Below are positions 1-8,240 of a stretch of 64,000 bases of DNA, piece by piece. The translations under genes were made by a program, and so were the position numbers. Under the pieces are notes generated by a model. It ran no database searches. It was not told where the DNA came from and saw only the letters and a program-made list of their open reading frames with translations. The stretch comes from Mycetocola lacteus. Lineage in GTDB: Bacteria; Actinomycetota; Actinomycetes; Actinomycetales; Microbacteriaceae. Every line of letters begins with the position of its first letter. Position 1 is the first letter of the stretch. The stretch covers positions 59,613 to 123,612 of the forward strand of contig NZ_RCUY01000010.1 in assembly GCF_003667575.1 (NCBI RefSeq), read 5' to 3'.

Positions 1-53
1 TGATTGCGCGGGTTTTGAGCGAATCTAGGGTGTGGCGAATTCGCGAGATCGTG

Positions 54-1061
54 CTAGCCGAGATCCAGCACGACCTTGGTGCCCGGCACGGCTGATCCGG
101 CCGCCGGAAACGCCTCGGCCACCCGATCAAGTGGATAGATCACCGGCTCGGGTGCAAGCAGACTCCCCGTATCCAAGCCGGCCAGGATGTCCGCCAGTAC
201 TCGACGATAGGCGTCACGTCTCAGAGCCACGATCATCGGCGCGGAGCATACCCGCTCGCTCGGGTCGGCAAACCGGTGCAGTCCGGTGCGCACAAACCCG
301 CGGGCGGTGGCGGATTTCTGCCTGCCGATCGGCCCACCAAATGCGAGCCTGACGATGCGCCCACGCGGTGCCACCACCCGGTGAAGGTCCCGGTTTCCGG
401 TAGCATCAATCACGCCGTCCACGCCTCCGCCGGACTGAATGTTCAGTGTGTTCATCCAATCCGGATCGCGATAGTCCAGAATGTGCGCGCCCAGTCCCTC
501 GGCAAACGCCTGCGAGCGTGACGACGCGGTCCCCCAGACCCGCAGTCCACGAGCCTGCGCCAGCTGCGCGGCCCAGGCCCCCAGCGCTCCCCCGATGCCC
601 TGAATCAGCACGCTTGTACTTCCCGGCGGTAGCGCGGCAAGTGCGAAATGTGCGGTGACCGCATCCAGTGGTGCGGTGGCCACACTCGCCGAGTCCAGCG
701 CTTCGGGTACCGGGACCAAAAGCGAGGGCGAAAGTGTGACCCGGGTGGTATGCGCGCCCATCCCCGGCAGAATCGCGGCGACCCGCTGGCCGACTCGCAG
801 TCCGCTGCTTCCCGCAGGTAGCGACTCGATCTCCCCGACCAGGTCGTAGCCGGAGATGAATCCGGGACGTGGATGCAGCAGGTAGTCCCCGCGTGCGGCC
901 ATCACATCCGTCACCCCCACCGAGGCGTGGGTGACCCGCACCACGGCCCGGTCCGAGCTGTACCGGAGTGGGTGCAGGGAGGGCTGAGTCGGCGGCATAT
1001 CGAAGCGTTTGATTGGTGCCGCCCACCCAGCAGGTGCGGACTGGGATCGGTCGTCTGTCAT
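54..1061 (-). CDS. MDR-family NAD(P)-dependent oxidoreductase (quinone reductase-like)
   Basis: 335 aa, about the usual length of a medium-chain dehydrogenase/reductase. The N-terminal half is a GroES-like fold with a GYDLVGEIE stretch around residue 70, and the Rossmann nucleotide-binding loop appears as IQGIGGALGAWAAQLA near residue 150. There is no cluster of cysteines for structural zinc, which favours the zinc-free quinone oxidoreductase branch. Substrate cannot be told from sequence. It is transcribed alone; the ATG at 1061 lies about 100 bp downstream of the neighbouring gene's stop. Family assignment is firm, the reaction is inferred. Confidence 0.85.
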   Translation of the reverse strand: MTDDRSQSAPAGWAAPIKRFDMPPTQPSLHPLRYSSDRAVVRVTHASVGVTDVMAARGDYLLHPRPGFISGYDLVGEIESLPAGSSGLRVGQRVAAILPGMGAHTTRVTLSPSLLVPVPEALDSASVATAPLDAVTAHFALAALPPGSTSVLIQGIGGALGAWAAQLAQARGLRVWGTASSRSQAFAEGLGAHILDYRDPDWMNTLNIQSGGGVDGVIDATGNRDLHRVVAPRGRIVRLAFGGPIGRQKSATARGFVRTGLHRFADPSERVCSAPMIVALRRDAYRRVLADILAGLDTGSLLAPEPVIYPLDRVAEAFPAAGSAVPGTKVVLDLG

Positions 1062-1164
1062 GCTGTTGAGACTATCCGCGACGGGCCGGGATCACCGATT
1101 AGTGCACAACATGACGTGGGCAGGGTCGCATTCACCGGCCACGGGCGTGAGACCGGACGGCGGG

Positions 1165-1626
1165 TTAGAGTTCTTCCGACTCCGAGAGGTCTTCGACGCT
1201 CTGCGGGACGCGGCCCACAAAGTTGACACCGATTCCAAACTCCTCGGCGATCGAGACGGCGGACTCCTGGAAGCGCAGCATCCAGGTGCCGTCGCCCCAG
1301 ATCACGGCCTCGGGCTCACCGAAGGCAGCGTCGGCACCATCCAGAAGCGCCAGATCCGTGGCCGAGAGCGCCCATTCCGGTCCGCGCAGCGCCTCGTCCA
1401 GGTATTCCAGGGCGTCGCGAACCAGCTCGTCGAAGTCGGCGACGATGGCCGCCGCCACCTCCACCACATCCGCCTCGGGGGCCGCGGCGGGCTCGATGAT
1501 CAGGCTCACCTCGTGCTCCGCGTCGGCACCGTTCACCGTCGCAACCCAGAAGGCGAGCTCCTCGGGCGACTCGATGCGAACAAACTCGGCCGTACCGGCG
1601 CTAAAGGTGGTGGGGATCTCACTCAT
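1165..1626 (-). CDS. Hypothetical acidic protein, 153 aa
   Basis: Start placed at the ATG at 1626 (protein begins MSEIPTTFSAG); an ATG 14 codons upstream would add a basic, unlike extension. The product is strongly acidic with long alanine/glutamate stretches, has no signal peptide or membrane segment, and ends in an acidic tail. It resembles the short, acidic, helical cytosolic proteins common in actinobacteria, but I do not recognise a family. It stands alone between the oxidoreductase and the PH/SHOCT gene, all on the minus strand. Confidence 0.6.
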   Translation of the reverse strand: MSEIPTTFSAGTAEFVRIESPEELAFWVATVNGADAEHEVSLIIEPAAAPEADVVEVAAAIVADFDELVRDALEYLDEALRGPEWALSATDLALLDGADAAFGEPEAVIWGDGTWMLRFQESAVSIAEEFGIGVNFVGRVPQSVEDLSESEEL

Positions 1627-1716
1627 GAGTCGAGTTAAGCACAGCACGTCCCGGATTGTCGTATGCACGCGCCCAGGTGGGATTCACCAGACTCGCATCT
1701 ACGTCGTCAGTCGAGA

Positions 1717-2280
1717 CTAAAGCCGACCGAGCAGCTCGGCCTTTTTCAGGTTAAATTCCTCCTGGGTGAGCACGCCGGCTTGCAGAAGATTCCAGAGCTT
1801 TTCAATCTGCTCGGCGAGATCGATGGGTGCCGAGTCCTGCGGTGCCGAGACACGCTGGGCGACGTGTTTTGCCTCCTCGATTGCCTCGGTGAAGGCTTCA
1901 CTAATGTCGCGAATCACGTCCTTCTTATAGGTCACCAGGGTCTCGATGGTGTTCACCTGAGTCTGAAGCTGAACGTAACCGCCGGTGAGACCATTTCCTC
2001 GAACGGAGACCGAACGGATTTCGGTCAGCGGCATCGTAAACGTCTTCTGATCAAGCAGCACCTTGGAGTCGACGATGATGCGCTCGGAGGTCAGCACAAA
2101 CACCCCCGGAAGTGTCTCGCGCTTTCGAGTGGTGTGGTCAGTGAAGGTGGTGTTACTGGGCGTGATGAAGATGATTCGCTCATCGGGGCTGATTTCAGCC
2201 TCCACCCGCTCGAGGTGCTTCTTTTTGCCAAAGGTCACAACGTTGAATCGCTTGAGCGCGACTTCCGCATCCTGTCTCAT
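1717..2280 (-). CDS. PH-like domain and SHOCT domain protein
   Basis: 187 aa. Residues about 20-130 look like a bacterial PH-like (bPH) domain with alternating beta strands, for example the segment LTSERIIVDSKVLLDQ. The C-terminal 30 residues (EQIEKLWNLLQAGVLTQEEF onward) are a clear SHOCT motif, a short helical pair found at the ends of many oligomerising proteins. No membrane segment. Function unknown; PH-SHOCT proteins are common in actinobacteria and are thought to mediate protein or membrane association. Single gene with its ATG at 2280. Confidence 0.7.
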   Translation of the reverse strand: MRQDAEVALKRFNVVTFGKKKHLERVEAEISPDERIIFITPSNTTFTDHTTRKRETLPGVFVLTSERIIVDSKVLLDQKTFTMPLTEIRSVSVRGNGLTGGYVQLQTQVNTIETLVTYKKDVIRDISEAFTEAIEEAKHVAQRVSAPQDSAPIDLAEQIEKLWNLLQAGVLTQEEFNLKKAELLGRL

Positions 2281-2314
2281 GGCGCAATCCTATCCAGTCA
2301 CGCTCGGTGTGGTT

Positions 2315-3226
2315 CTATTCGCGCCGATACTGCTCGCGCTCACGCAGATATTCCTCGACGTAGGAGCGCACAAGCGCACGCAGCTCGGGGCTGTCGCCCA
2401 GCGCGGTTGGGGAAATGTGCGGAGGGGCTAGCCTCGGCTCGGTGGGCTGGCCGGGAACCGCCCTGCCGGGAATCGCGGGGCCGTGATTTGAGACCGTCGT
2501 ATCGACGGGAGTCTGATACCCCGGAGCACCGGCAGCAGGCGGGGCTTCGCGATTTGACCCGGCGCGGCGATCATTCGCGAGGATCGTGCGGCGCTGTACA
2601 AACGCGGCGATGATCACGATCGCCGCCCCGGTGAGCGCCAAAATGATGATGGCCGTGTGGAATCGGTTCACGCCGTCACCGAGGTGCAGACGCTCGGAGG
2701 TCCCTACGGTTCGGATTGACGCCAGCAGGATGGACAGAATCCCCAGCCCGAACGTGCCGAAATAGATCATCCGCAGCACAGGTTCGTCCCGGAGCCAGCG
2801 ATAGGCGAGGGAAATAAACCCGAGCAGGACCAGACCGAATACAGAGATGTGGATCGCGGATTCGATGTCCTGCGTCAGCCCATCCCAGGGACTCCACCCT
2901 GTGTCCGGGTTTCCATACTGGTAGTCGGGCTCCGCCGTATACCAGCGTTCCCGCGCGGGATCGGCCCACAGCGCATTGACGATCCCCATCACAAAGCCGA
3001 TTCCCGCACCGATCCAAATCGTGCGACGCAGCCAGGTGTGCTGTGCGGCGAGCGCGGCGATGAGGGCGAGGTCGGCCACGAAAACGCGCCACACCACCGA
3101 GAACCCGATCGAGTCATACTCGCCAAAAGCCACCACAAATGCCATGGCGACACCCGAGGCGGCAAGCACACCGATCAACCACCAGAAGGCGACGCGGCCG
3201 CGCTCCCCCGTACCCAAACCAAACAT
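2315..3226 (-). CDS. Multispanning membrane protein of unknown function
   Basis: 303 aa. At least five hydrophobic segments are visible in the first 215 residues, for example around 14-32, 50-62, 70-85, 125-145 and 190-215, followed by a proline-rich cytoplasmic linker and a charged C-terminal helix ending EEYLREREQYRRE. I do not recognise a family. It lies just upstream of the PH/SHOCT gene on the same strand with a 34-bp gap, so the two may be co-transcribed. Confidence 0.65.
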   Translation of the reverse strand: MFGLGTGERGRVAFWWLIGVLAASGVAMAFVVAFGEYDSIGFSVVWRVFVADLALIAALAAQHTWLRRTIWIGAGIGFVMGIVNALWADPARERWYTAEPDYQYGNPDTGWSPWDGLTQDIESAIHISVFGLVLLGFISLAYRWLRDEPVLRMIYFGTFGLGILSILLASIRTVGTSERLHLGDGVNRFHTAIIILALTGAAIVIIAAFVQRRTILANDRRAGSNREAPPAAGAPGYQTPVDTTVSNHGPAIPGRAVPGQPTEPRLAPPHISPTALGDSPELRALVRSYVEEYLREREQYRRE

Positions 3227-3364
3227 GTGCCCGTTCCCCTTCGTTGTGTGTCAAACGTAGCGGGTCCGGGCCATCACTCGGGTGGAACCGGCACCCCCAG
3301 AAGGTGGCCCGCGGCGGGTGTCTCAGCTAGGTCGCGCGACCCGGTCGGTATCTAATCTTGAGCG

Positions 3365-3940
3365 TTATGCCCCGAGGTTGACTAACGCCGCGGGAGTCCA
3401 CACAGGCCAATTCAGTGGGCCCACGGGAATCCCGTGCTGATACTCGCCAATTTTCCGGAAGGGGCGATCCGCCCGACTATTGTCGAAGATTTCGGCCTGC
3501 TGCACCACGCGTATGGCCGGTGCTACGAGATCCCAGAGACGAGCATACCGTTCCCGGATCTTATGTTCCGGCACCGTGTGTCCACCTCGAGCTACACGCT
3601 CAACAACGCGACGAACCGACAGCTCAACCGGCACCAGCATCACGTGTAGGTGAACGAGGTAGCCAAGAGCAACGGCTTCACGAACGAGTGCAAGCTTGCT
3701 TTCGTGGGAAAAAACGGTTTCGGTAATGAAGGATTCATGTCCAGCCAAGAGCGCTTTACGCCGCTGCGCGGCAAGGCGCGACGCATCGTAAGCGTGTTCG
3801 GATTCGGCTCCCGGCCAGTGTGCCGCCGCGAGAAGATCGGCGTTCACGAATTCAAGATGGAGAACCGGTTCCAGAGCACGCGTCACATACGTGGTCTTTC
3901 CAGAACCATTGGGTCCTGCCAACACATGAAGGACGGGCAT
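3365..3940 (-). CDS. Zeta-toxin-like P-loop kinase (toxin of a TA pair)
   Basis: 191 aa. The N-terminus carries a Walker A loop, GPNGSGKTT at residues 9-17, followed by the FVNADLLAA segment seen in zeta-type and UDP-N-acetylglucosamine kinase-like proteins. Zeta toxins phosphorylate the 3'-OH of UDP-GlcNAc and so block wall synthesis; that activity is inferred here. It starts 5 bp after the stop of the ParD-like gene at 3946-4356, the usual antitoxin-then-toxin layout. The length fits the short chromosomal zeta/AAA_33 branch. Confidence 0.75.
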   Translation of the reverse strand: MPVLHVLAGPNGSGKTTYVTRALEPVLHLEFVNADLLAAAHWPGAESEHAYDASRLAAQRRKALLAGHESFITETVFSHESKLALVREAVALGYLVHLHVMLVPVELSVRRVVERVARGGHTVPEHKIRERYARLWDLVAPAIRVVQQAEIFDNSRADRPFRKIGEYQHGIPVGPLNWPVWTPAALVNLGA

Positions 3941-3945
3941 ATTGG

Positions 3946-4356
3946 CTATTCAACGCCCGCGATATTACTCTTCTTCGGTGCCCCTGGGGCGGACGATTCG
4001 TCGACACCGTGCACCGTCACGACGCCCCGGTCGTCGGCCTCGCTCCATTCGGTGCCTTCGCGAGCAAACTCCTCGGCGAAGTCGAGTGTCGCAAGACGCT
4101 CGGCCACCCGCTCATCCCAATTGGCGCGCACCATGGCCTGGTCCGTGACGCTCAGAGAGTCATAGGTGGCTCCGGGCTCCCCCGCAAGAACTCGCTGAAT
4201 GTCGCTCGTGCTCGTGTTTGGGGAGTTCTCGAGTTCGCGCCCGATTCGAGCCCAGTGGCTGAGCTGCTGGGCTGCACTTCGGCTGGTGACCGCGCCCACA
4301 GACCTGGCAGCTTCAAACAGCTCGCCATCCACGCGCATCGGGATCGTAGAACTCAT
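3946..4356 (-). CDS. ParD-like antitoxin
   Basis: 136 aa. It starts MSSTIPMRVDGELFEAAR, a ribbon-helix-helix-like beginning, then the SRSAAQQLSHWARIGRELE segment characteristic of the ParD-like antitoxin family that is often paired with zeta-type kinases. The C-terminal half is acidic and probably unstructured until it binds toxin. The gene is first in a two-gene operon with the kinase at 3365-3940, and a 17-bp perfect palindrome lies 8 bp upstream of the ATG, as expected for an autoregulated TA promoter. Confidence 0.75.
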   Translation of the reverse strand: MSSTIPMRVDGELFEAARSVGAVTSRSAAQQLSHWARIGRELENSPNTSTSDIQRVLAGEPGATYDSLSVTDQAMVRANWDERVAERLATLDFAEEFAREGTEWSEADDRGVVTVHGVDESSAPGAPKKSNIAGVE

Positions 4357-4364
4357 TTTCTAAA

Positions 4365-4381
4365 TGTAGCAGTCTGCTACA
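4365..4381. promoter_or_regulatory. Palindromic operator of the ParD-like/zeta-like operon
   Basis: TGTAGCAGTCTGCTACA is an 8+1+8 bp perfect inverted repeat 8 bp upstream of the antitoxin ATG. Ribbon-helix-helix antitoxins bind such palindromes to repress their own operon. Palindrome seen directly; the role is inferred. Confidence 0.6.
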
Positions 4382-4420
4382 CAAACCGATAGGTGCGCTG
4401 ATCAGTTTGGCATCCGCCGC

Positions 4421-4828
4421 CTACTTCGCTGCCGACGCCTCGCGTGAGATCTCCTTCGCCACGACCTCACCGCCGCTGGTGAGTAGGGCGCGCCGCCACG
4501 GCAGGGTTCCCTCGATCTCTATCTGGATCGACATGCTCAGGATGGTTCGGATGATCACGATGAGGCCCAGCACGGCGGCGTCCTCAAGCGACGGCGCGGA
4601 CAGCGTGTGGATGATATCCGCCGCCACAAAAACCTCGAGGCCCAGCAGGATCGATCCCCCGATCGTGGTGCGCAGCGTCTGGAAGGCGGCCGTACCCCCG
4701 GCACCACGACGCAGTGCACGGGTCGAAAGCACTGCGGCTATGACAAATCCGATGATCACCACGCAGACACCGATGAATTCAATAACCATGACGACGACTT
4801 CGAACAGCGGCTCAGTGATCATGAGCAC
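4421..4828 (-). CDS. DUF1622 family membrane protein
   Basis: 135 aa with three hydrophobic segments (about residues 9-35, 58-75 and 85-98). The pattern of a first long helix followed by RTTIGGSILLGLEVFVAADI matches the DUF1622 family, small membrane proteins of unknown function. Single gene; the ATG at 4828 was chosen, an internal ATG two codons later is equally possible. The next sequence upstream is the stray copy of the mutM 3' end. Confidence 0.75.
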   Translation of the reverse strand: MLMITEPLFEVVVMVIEFIGVCVVIIGFVIAAVLSTRALRRGAGGTAAFQTLRTTIGGSILLGLEVFVAADIIHTLSAPSLEDAAVLGLIVIIRTILSMSIQIEIEGTLPWRRALLTSGGEVVAKEISREASAAK

Positions 4829-4876
4829 AGTATAGGGGTCGATATCATTGCGGGTCTCACCGGGACGAAAGTGGAA

Positions 4877-4904
4877 TCAGCGCTTCCGCTGACACCTCGG
4901 GCAG
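4877..4904. repeat. Stray copy of the mutM 3' end
   Basis: These 28 bp are identical to 5482-5509, the last 28 bp of mutM including its stop. On the minus strand they spell the terminal CPRCQRKR-stop. Weaker similarity extends about 13 bp further, encoding G-A-N-C where mutM has G-S-H-F, so it is a fragment of a mutM-type zinc finger. Together with the real mutM end it brackets the NTF2-like gene. Confidence 0.85.
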
Positions 4905-4916
4905 CAGTTCGCTCCC

Positions 4917-5309
4917 TCAGCCGGAGTGATCGGCCAGCGCCTCGACCGCTCCAGCGACGACCTGCCAGCGGCCATCGAGGACTCGCCACTCTCGATGCCA
5001 GGTGAGTCGCACGCTCACGGTTCCCTCGGCGGCACGAAGCACCGCATTGGCGACGGTTTTTGTGCGTCCTTCCTCGTCAGTCTCCGTTGCGTCACGGCTG
5101 AGCACGTCAATCGTCTCGAACGAGGTGGCTCCGGTGCGGTGAGCCTCAAGGTCGGCCTGCTTTGTCAGGACCGCACCGTCTGGGCCGATGAACGTTAACT
5201 GGTCGGAGATGAGCCGGTCGAGCGCCACAAGGTCGCTCTCCCGCATCGCATCCAGGAGTTCCGTCTCGGTGTCGTCGATTGTCCGGCCCGCACCGTCTCG
5301 CGTACTCAT
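4917..5309 (-). CDS. NTF2-like (SnoaL/DUF4440-type) protein
   Basis: 130 aa. The sequence opens with the helix pattern ETELLDAMRESDLVALDRLI, followed by a curved beta sheet, as in NTF2-like DUF4440 proteins (residues 10-125). These are small enzymes or ligand-binding proteins with very varied roles, and no active-site assignment is possible. It lies between the two copies of the mutM 3' end, its stop codon 12 bp from the stray copy, so it may have arrived as a cassette. Confidence 0.75.
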   Translation of the reverse strand: MSTRDGAGRTIDDTETELLDAMRESDLVALDRLISDQLTFIGPDGAVLTKQADLEAHRTGATSFETIDVLSRDATETDEEGRTKTVANAVLRAAEGTVSVRLTWHREWRVLDGRWQVVAGAVEALADHSG

Positions 5310-5481
5310 GAGCCGAGATTATCAGCCGGCATCGGCGCACCCCGGCGCACGTCCGCAACCCGAAAGAGCGGGCAACCGAGGCCCACGATGGAAGGAGAAG
5401 CGCTCACCGCAACACATCAAGAGCACTCACACACTGAGCACTCATAGGGTCGAGAGACCTCTCGCCCGCGAGGAGCTCAGG

Positions 5482-6492
5482 TCAGCGCTTCCGCTGACAC
5501 CTCGGGCAGAAGTGCGATCCCCGGTTCATGAAGCTCTCGCGCACAATCTCTCCCCCGCAGCGCGGGCATGCCTTGCCCTGCTGCCCGTAGGCGTTGAGCG
5601 AGTGGGCGAAGTAGCCCGAGTTACCGTTGACGTTCACGTACTGTGCGTCAAAGCTTGTGCCGCCCTCGGCAAGAGCGCGGCGCAGCACCCCGCGCACCTG
5701 CTCCAGAAGGTCGCGGCGGCGCGTGAGCGGGATGTCTGCGGACTCGCGGTCGTAGTGCAACCGAGCTGCCCACAGCGCCTCGTCGGCGTAGATGTTGCCG
5801 ATGCCGCTGATCAGCGTCTGATCCAGCAGCGCACGCTTAATACCGGTGCGGCGGCGGGCCAGGCCAGCGAAGAAGGCGCGGTCATCGAAGTGTGGATCCA
5901 GCGGATCGCGGGCGATGTGGGCGGCGGTGCGCGGAATCCACGCACCGGGTTCAAGCGCTCCCCCGAAGCCCGCGGGCTGGGCGTCCACGGTGGGCACCAG
6001 CGAGTCGATCATCATGCCGCCGAACAGGCGCTGATCCACGAAGTTGAGCCACAGCTCGCCGTGTTCGGGATGCTCCAGAGTCAGCCGAATCCGGGTGAGC
6101 TTATCGTCGCGTCCGGGCTCGCGCAGCAGCATCTGTCCGCTCATCCCGAGGTGGGCGGCGAGCACATCGCCACCGGTGAGCACGTCTCCGCTTGCGAGCC
6201 CGTCTCCGCCTGCCAGCACATCACCGCCGGACAGCACGTCACCGCCAACCGAGGAATCGGCCGGCACGTCCGCATCCGTCGAGGATCCCGCCAGCGGGAA
6301 CCACAGGTACTTCCCGCGCCGCACGGCCCCGCGAATCCGCGCGCCGGTGAGCAGCGCGGCAAAGTCACCGCGGAGCGGATCGTGGCGCTTGAGCGCACGC
6401 TGATCCAGCACCTCCACACCGGTGATGACGGCACCGGTCACCGCGGGCTCCAGGCCCGCGCGCACCACCTCAACCTCGGGCAGCTCGGGCAC
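5482..6492 (-). CDS. mutM: Formamidopyrimidine-DNA glycosylase (Fpg/MutM)
   Basis: Base-excision repair enzyme that removes 8-oxoguanine and formamidopyrimidines. The invariant N-terminus MPELPEVE gives the catalytic proline and glutamate (residues 2-3); Lys61 in RRGKYLW is the expected beta-elimination lysine; the H2TH segment reads GIGNIYADEALW; the C-terminal zinc finger has CPRC twice. At 336 aa it is roughly 40 residues longer than usual because of five tandem hexapeptides at residues 83-112, just before the conserved AHLGMSGQ. It is last in the DUF177-rpmF-rnc-mutM operon, starting 1 bp after the rnc stop. Confidence 0.97.
   Translation of the reverse strand: MPELPEVEVVRAGLEPAVTGAVITGVEVLDQRALKRHDPLRGDFAALLTGARIRGAVRRGKYLWFPLAGSSTDADVPADSSVGGDVLSGGDVLAGGDGLASGDVLTGGDVLAAHLGMSGQMLLREPGRDDKLTRIRLTLEHPEHGELWLNFVDQRLFGGMMIDSLVPTVDAQPAGFGGALEPGAWIPRTAAHIARDPLDPHFDDRAFFAGLARRRTGIKRALLDQTLISGIGNIYADEALWAARLHYDRESADIPLTRRRDLLEQVRGVLRRALAEGGTSFDAQYVNVNGNSGYFAHSLNAYGQQGKACPRCGGEIVRESFMNRGSHFCPRCQRKR
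6157..6246. repeat. Five in-frame 18-bp repeats within mutM
   Basis: The DNA encodes GGDVLS, GGDVLA, GGDGLA, SGDVLT and GGDVLA in direct succession (MutM residues 83-112). The last unit merges with the conserved strand that continues AHLGMSGQ, so the array looks like expansion of the native segment. Length is a multiple of three and the frame is kept. Confidence 0.9.
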
Positions 6493-6493
6493 G

Positions 6494-7204
6494 CTACGCC
6501 TTATTCAGGTTGGTCCAGGCCTCCAGCGCGGCGGCCATTTCGGCCTGCTTCTTGCTGGTGCCCGATCCGGTTGCACTCACCAGGGTGCCCACGATCACGG
6601 TAGCGGTGAAGACGCGATTGTGGTCGGGACCGGTCGAGGTCATCTCGTAGCGCGGCGGCTCCTGCTGACGCGCGGCGGCAATCTCCTGCAGCGCGGTCTT
6701 CGGATCGTGTGCGGCGCTCATCCGCTCGGGATCGGCCAGCAGCGGGCGAATCAGGCGCAGAACGAGCGCCTCGGCCACCTCGATGCCCTGATCCAGGTAG
6801 ACGGCACCAAAGATGGCTTCCATGGTGTCGGCAAGGATTGAGGACTTGTCGCGGCCCCCGGTGCGCTCCTCGCCACGACCCAGCTTGATGAAACGCCCGA
6901 GGCCCAGCTCACGCGCCACCTTGGACAGCGCGACCTCGGACACCACGGCCGAACGCATCTTCGCGAGTTCCCCCTCGGAATGATCGGGGTACTCGCGGTA
7001 CAGCTCGGCCGTCATCGACAGGCCCAGCACCGAATCGCCCAGGAATTCCAGGCGTTCGTTATGCGGGGCACCACCGTGCTCGTAGGCGTAGGAGCGGTGG
7101 GTCAGGGCAAGATCAAGAATCTCCGGCTTAACCGAGACACCGAGGATCGCTTCGAGCGATCCTCGGTGTACCCGAGAGCCTGAATCCTTCACGGAGTCAG
7201 TCAC
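6494..7204 (-). CDS. rnc: Ribonuclease III
   Basis: 236 aa double-strand-specific endoribonuclease used in rRNA and mRNA processing. The family signature NERLEFLGDSVLGL, with the catalytic acidic residues, is near residue 50, DTMEAIFGAVYLD supplies the second acidic cluster near residue 115, and a C-terminal double-stranded RNA-binding domain (residues about 160-230) is present. It lies between rpmF (12 bp upstream) and mutM (1 bp downstream) on the minus strand, the usual actinobacterial arrangement. Confidence 0.97.
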   Translation of the reverse strand: MTDSVKDSGSRVHRGSLEAILGVSVKPEILDLALTHRSYAYEHGGAPHNERLEFLGDSVLGLSMTAELYREYPDHSEGELAKMRSAVVSEVALSKVARELGLGRFIKLGRGEERTGGRDKSSILADTMEAIFGAVYLDQGIEVAEALVLRLIRPLLADPERMSAAHDPKTALQEIAAARQQEPPRYEMTSTGPDHNRVFTATVIVGTLVSATGSGTSKKQAEMAAALEAWTNLNKA

Positions 7205-7216
7205 AAAAAAACCGGC

Positions 7217-7420
7217 TTAGACGTCGGCGACCTTGCGGCCCTTGTACTCCAGGAACAGCGGGGTTCCGGCGGAGTCGGTGACAACCTTGGCCTGGTGCGG
7301 CAGGCTGTAGGTAACCTTGCCGTTTTCAACGGTCTTCACGAGTGCGGGGGCCTGAGCCTTCCACTGCGAACGACGGGAGTTGGTGTTGGAGCGCGACATC
7401 TTCCGCTTGGGAACAGCCAT
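7217..7420 (-). CDS. rpmF: 50S ribosomal protein L32 (cysteine-free form)
   Basis: 67 aa; begins [20 protein letters not shown], the invariant bL32 start. There are no cysteines, so this is the zinc-independent form; the C-terminal [10 protein letters not shown] and [11 protein letters not shown] are as I know them from Microbacteriaceae. It starts 3 bp after the DUF177 stop, the classic DUF177-rpmF pair, and is followed closely by rnc. Confidence 0.97.
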   Translation of the reverse strand: MAVPKRKMSRSNTNSRRSQWKAQAPALVKTVENGKVTYSLPHQAKVVTDSAGTPLFLEYKGRKVADV

Positions 7421-7423
7421 GAC

Positions 7424-7984
7424 TTATCTCTCTTCTGTGTTTCCGGCGTCCGGAGTGCCGGCGCCCTGGTCTGGGGAAAACTCCGCGAGCGCGGCCCAAC
7501 GAGGGTCAACGATTTTACGGGGTTCATAGTCCGGAATATCTGCCAGACGCTCGCCAGTCTCGGGATCGAGACCGGGGCAGTCTGGCCGGCAAACCGGCTG
7601 AAACGGCAGTGACAAAACCACTGCATCTCTGATCAGAGGTTCAAGATCCACGTGGTCATCGTGAACCTCATGTTCGGAGGCTTCATCACTAGAGTACGCG
7701 AAAAGCTCGGCAAATTCGACTTCGACAGGCTCAGTGAACTCATCCAGGCATCGTCCGCACTCGCCGACGGCCTCGGTTTCGACCTGCGCCGTCACATAAA
7801 TACCCTCGTGAACGGACTCGAGTCGGACCTGAACACTCAGCTCTTTCCCGGCCGGAACCACCATCAAACCCTCACCGAACTGCTCCGGTAGGGCGAGGGT
7901 GATTTCCTGCTCCCGCATTTCTCCGGGACGACCGTGAAGGTCTCGAACATTGACCGCAAGCGGTCCTTTTTTCACGTATCTCAC
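7424..7984 (-). CDS. DUF177 (YceD-like) protein
   Basis: 186 aa. The CGRCLDEF motif and a second cysteine pair in CRPDCPGL are diagnostic of the DUF177/YceD family, almost always encoded just before rpmF and linked to 23S rRNA metabolism. First gene of the DUF177-rpmF-rnc-mutM operon. The ATG at 7984 gives an N-terminus VKKGPLAVNVRDL that matches the family start. Confidence 0.92.
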   Translation of the reverse strand: MRYVKKGPLAVNVRDLHGRPGEMREQEITLALPEQFGEGLMVVPAGKELSVQVRLESVHEGIYVTAQVETEAVGECGRCLDEFTEPVEVEFAELFAYSSDEASEHEVHDDHVDLEPLIRDAVVLSLPFQPVCRPDCPGLDPETGERLADIPDYEPRKIVDPRWAALAEFSPDQGAGTPDAGNTEER

Positions 7985-8213
7985 GTCAGGAAGTCTACAG
8001 GCTGAATCCCCCGATGGGATCCCGGTTCGCCCCGGGCTTCCTGGATGCGGCGCCCGGTGGGCCTCCTCGACCTGATCCGGATCACGGATGGAGGATTCGG
8101 CACCTCCCCACCTGGATCGCCGGAAAGGCCAACCTCAAGCCCGGCGAATTTTGATTCCCCGCACCCCGATCGGCGTGTCGCGACCCGGCGGAGCGAACAG
8201 AAACCCAAGCGAG

Positions 8214-8231
8214 GGGTGTGCGGCCACACCC
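8214..8231 (-). terminator. Hairpin after the nitronate monooxygenase gene
   Basis: GGGTGTG-CGGC-CACACCC forms a 7-bp stem with a 4-base loop 10 bp past the stop of the gene at 8241-9287. On the minus strand it is followed by a mildly T-rich stretch, so it could be a weak intrinsic terminator. The rest of the 7985-8240 gap shows no gene I can support. Confidence 0.45.
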
Positions 8232-8240
8232 GAGCGGCTC

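Noticed and set aside
4365..4381. Recombinase core site
   Set aside because: Position directly before an antitoxin ATG makes an autoregulatory operator far more likely.
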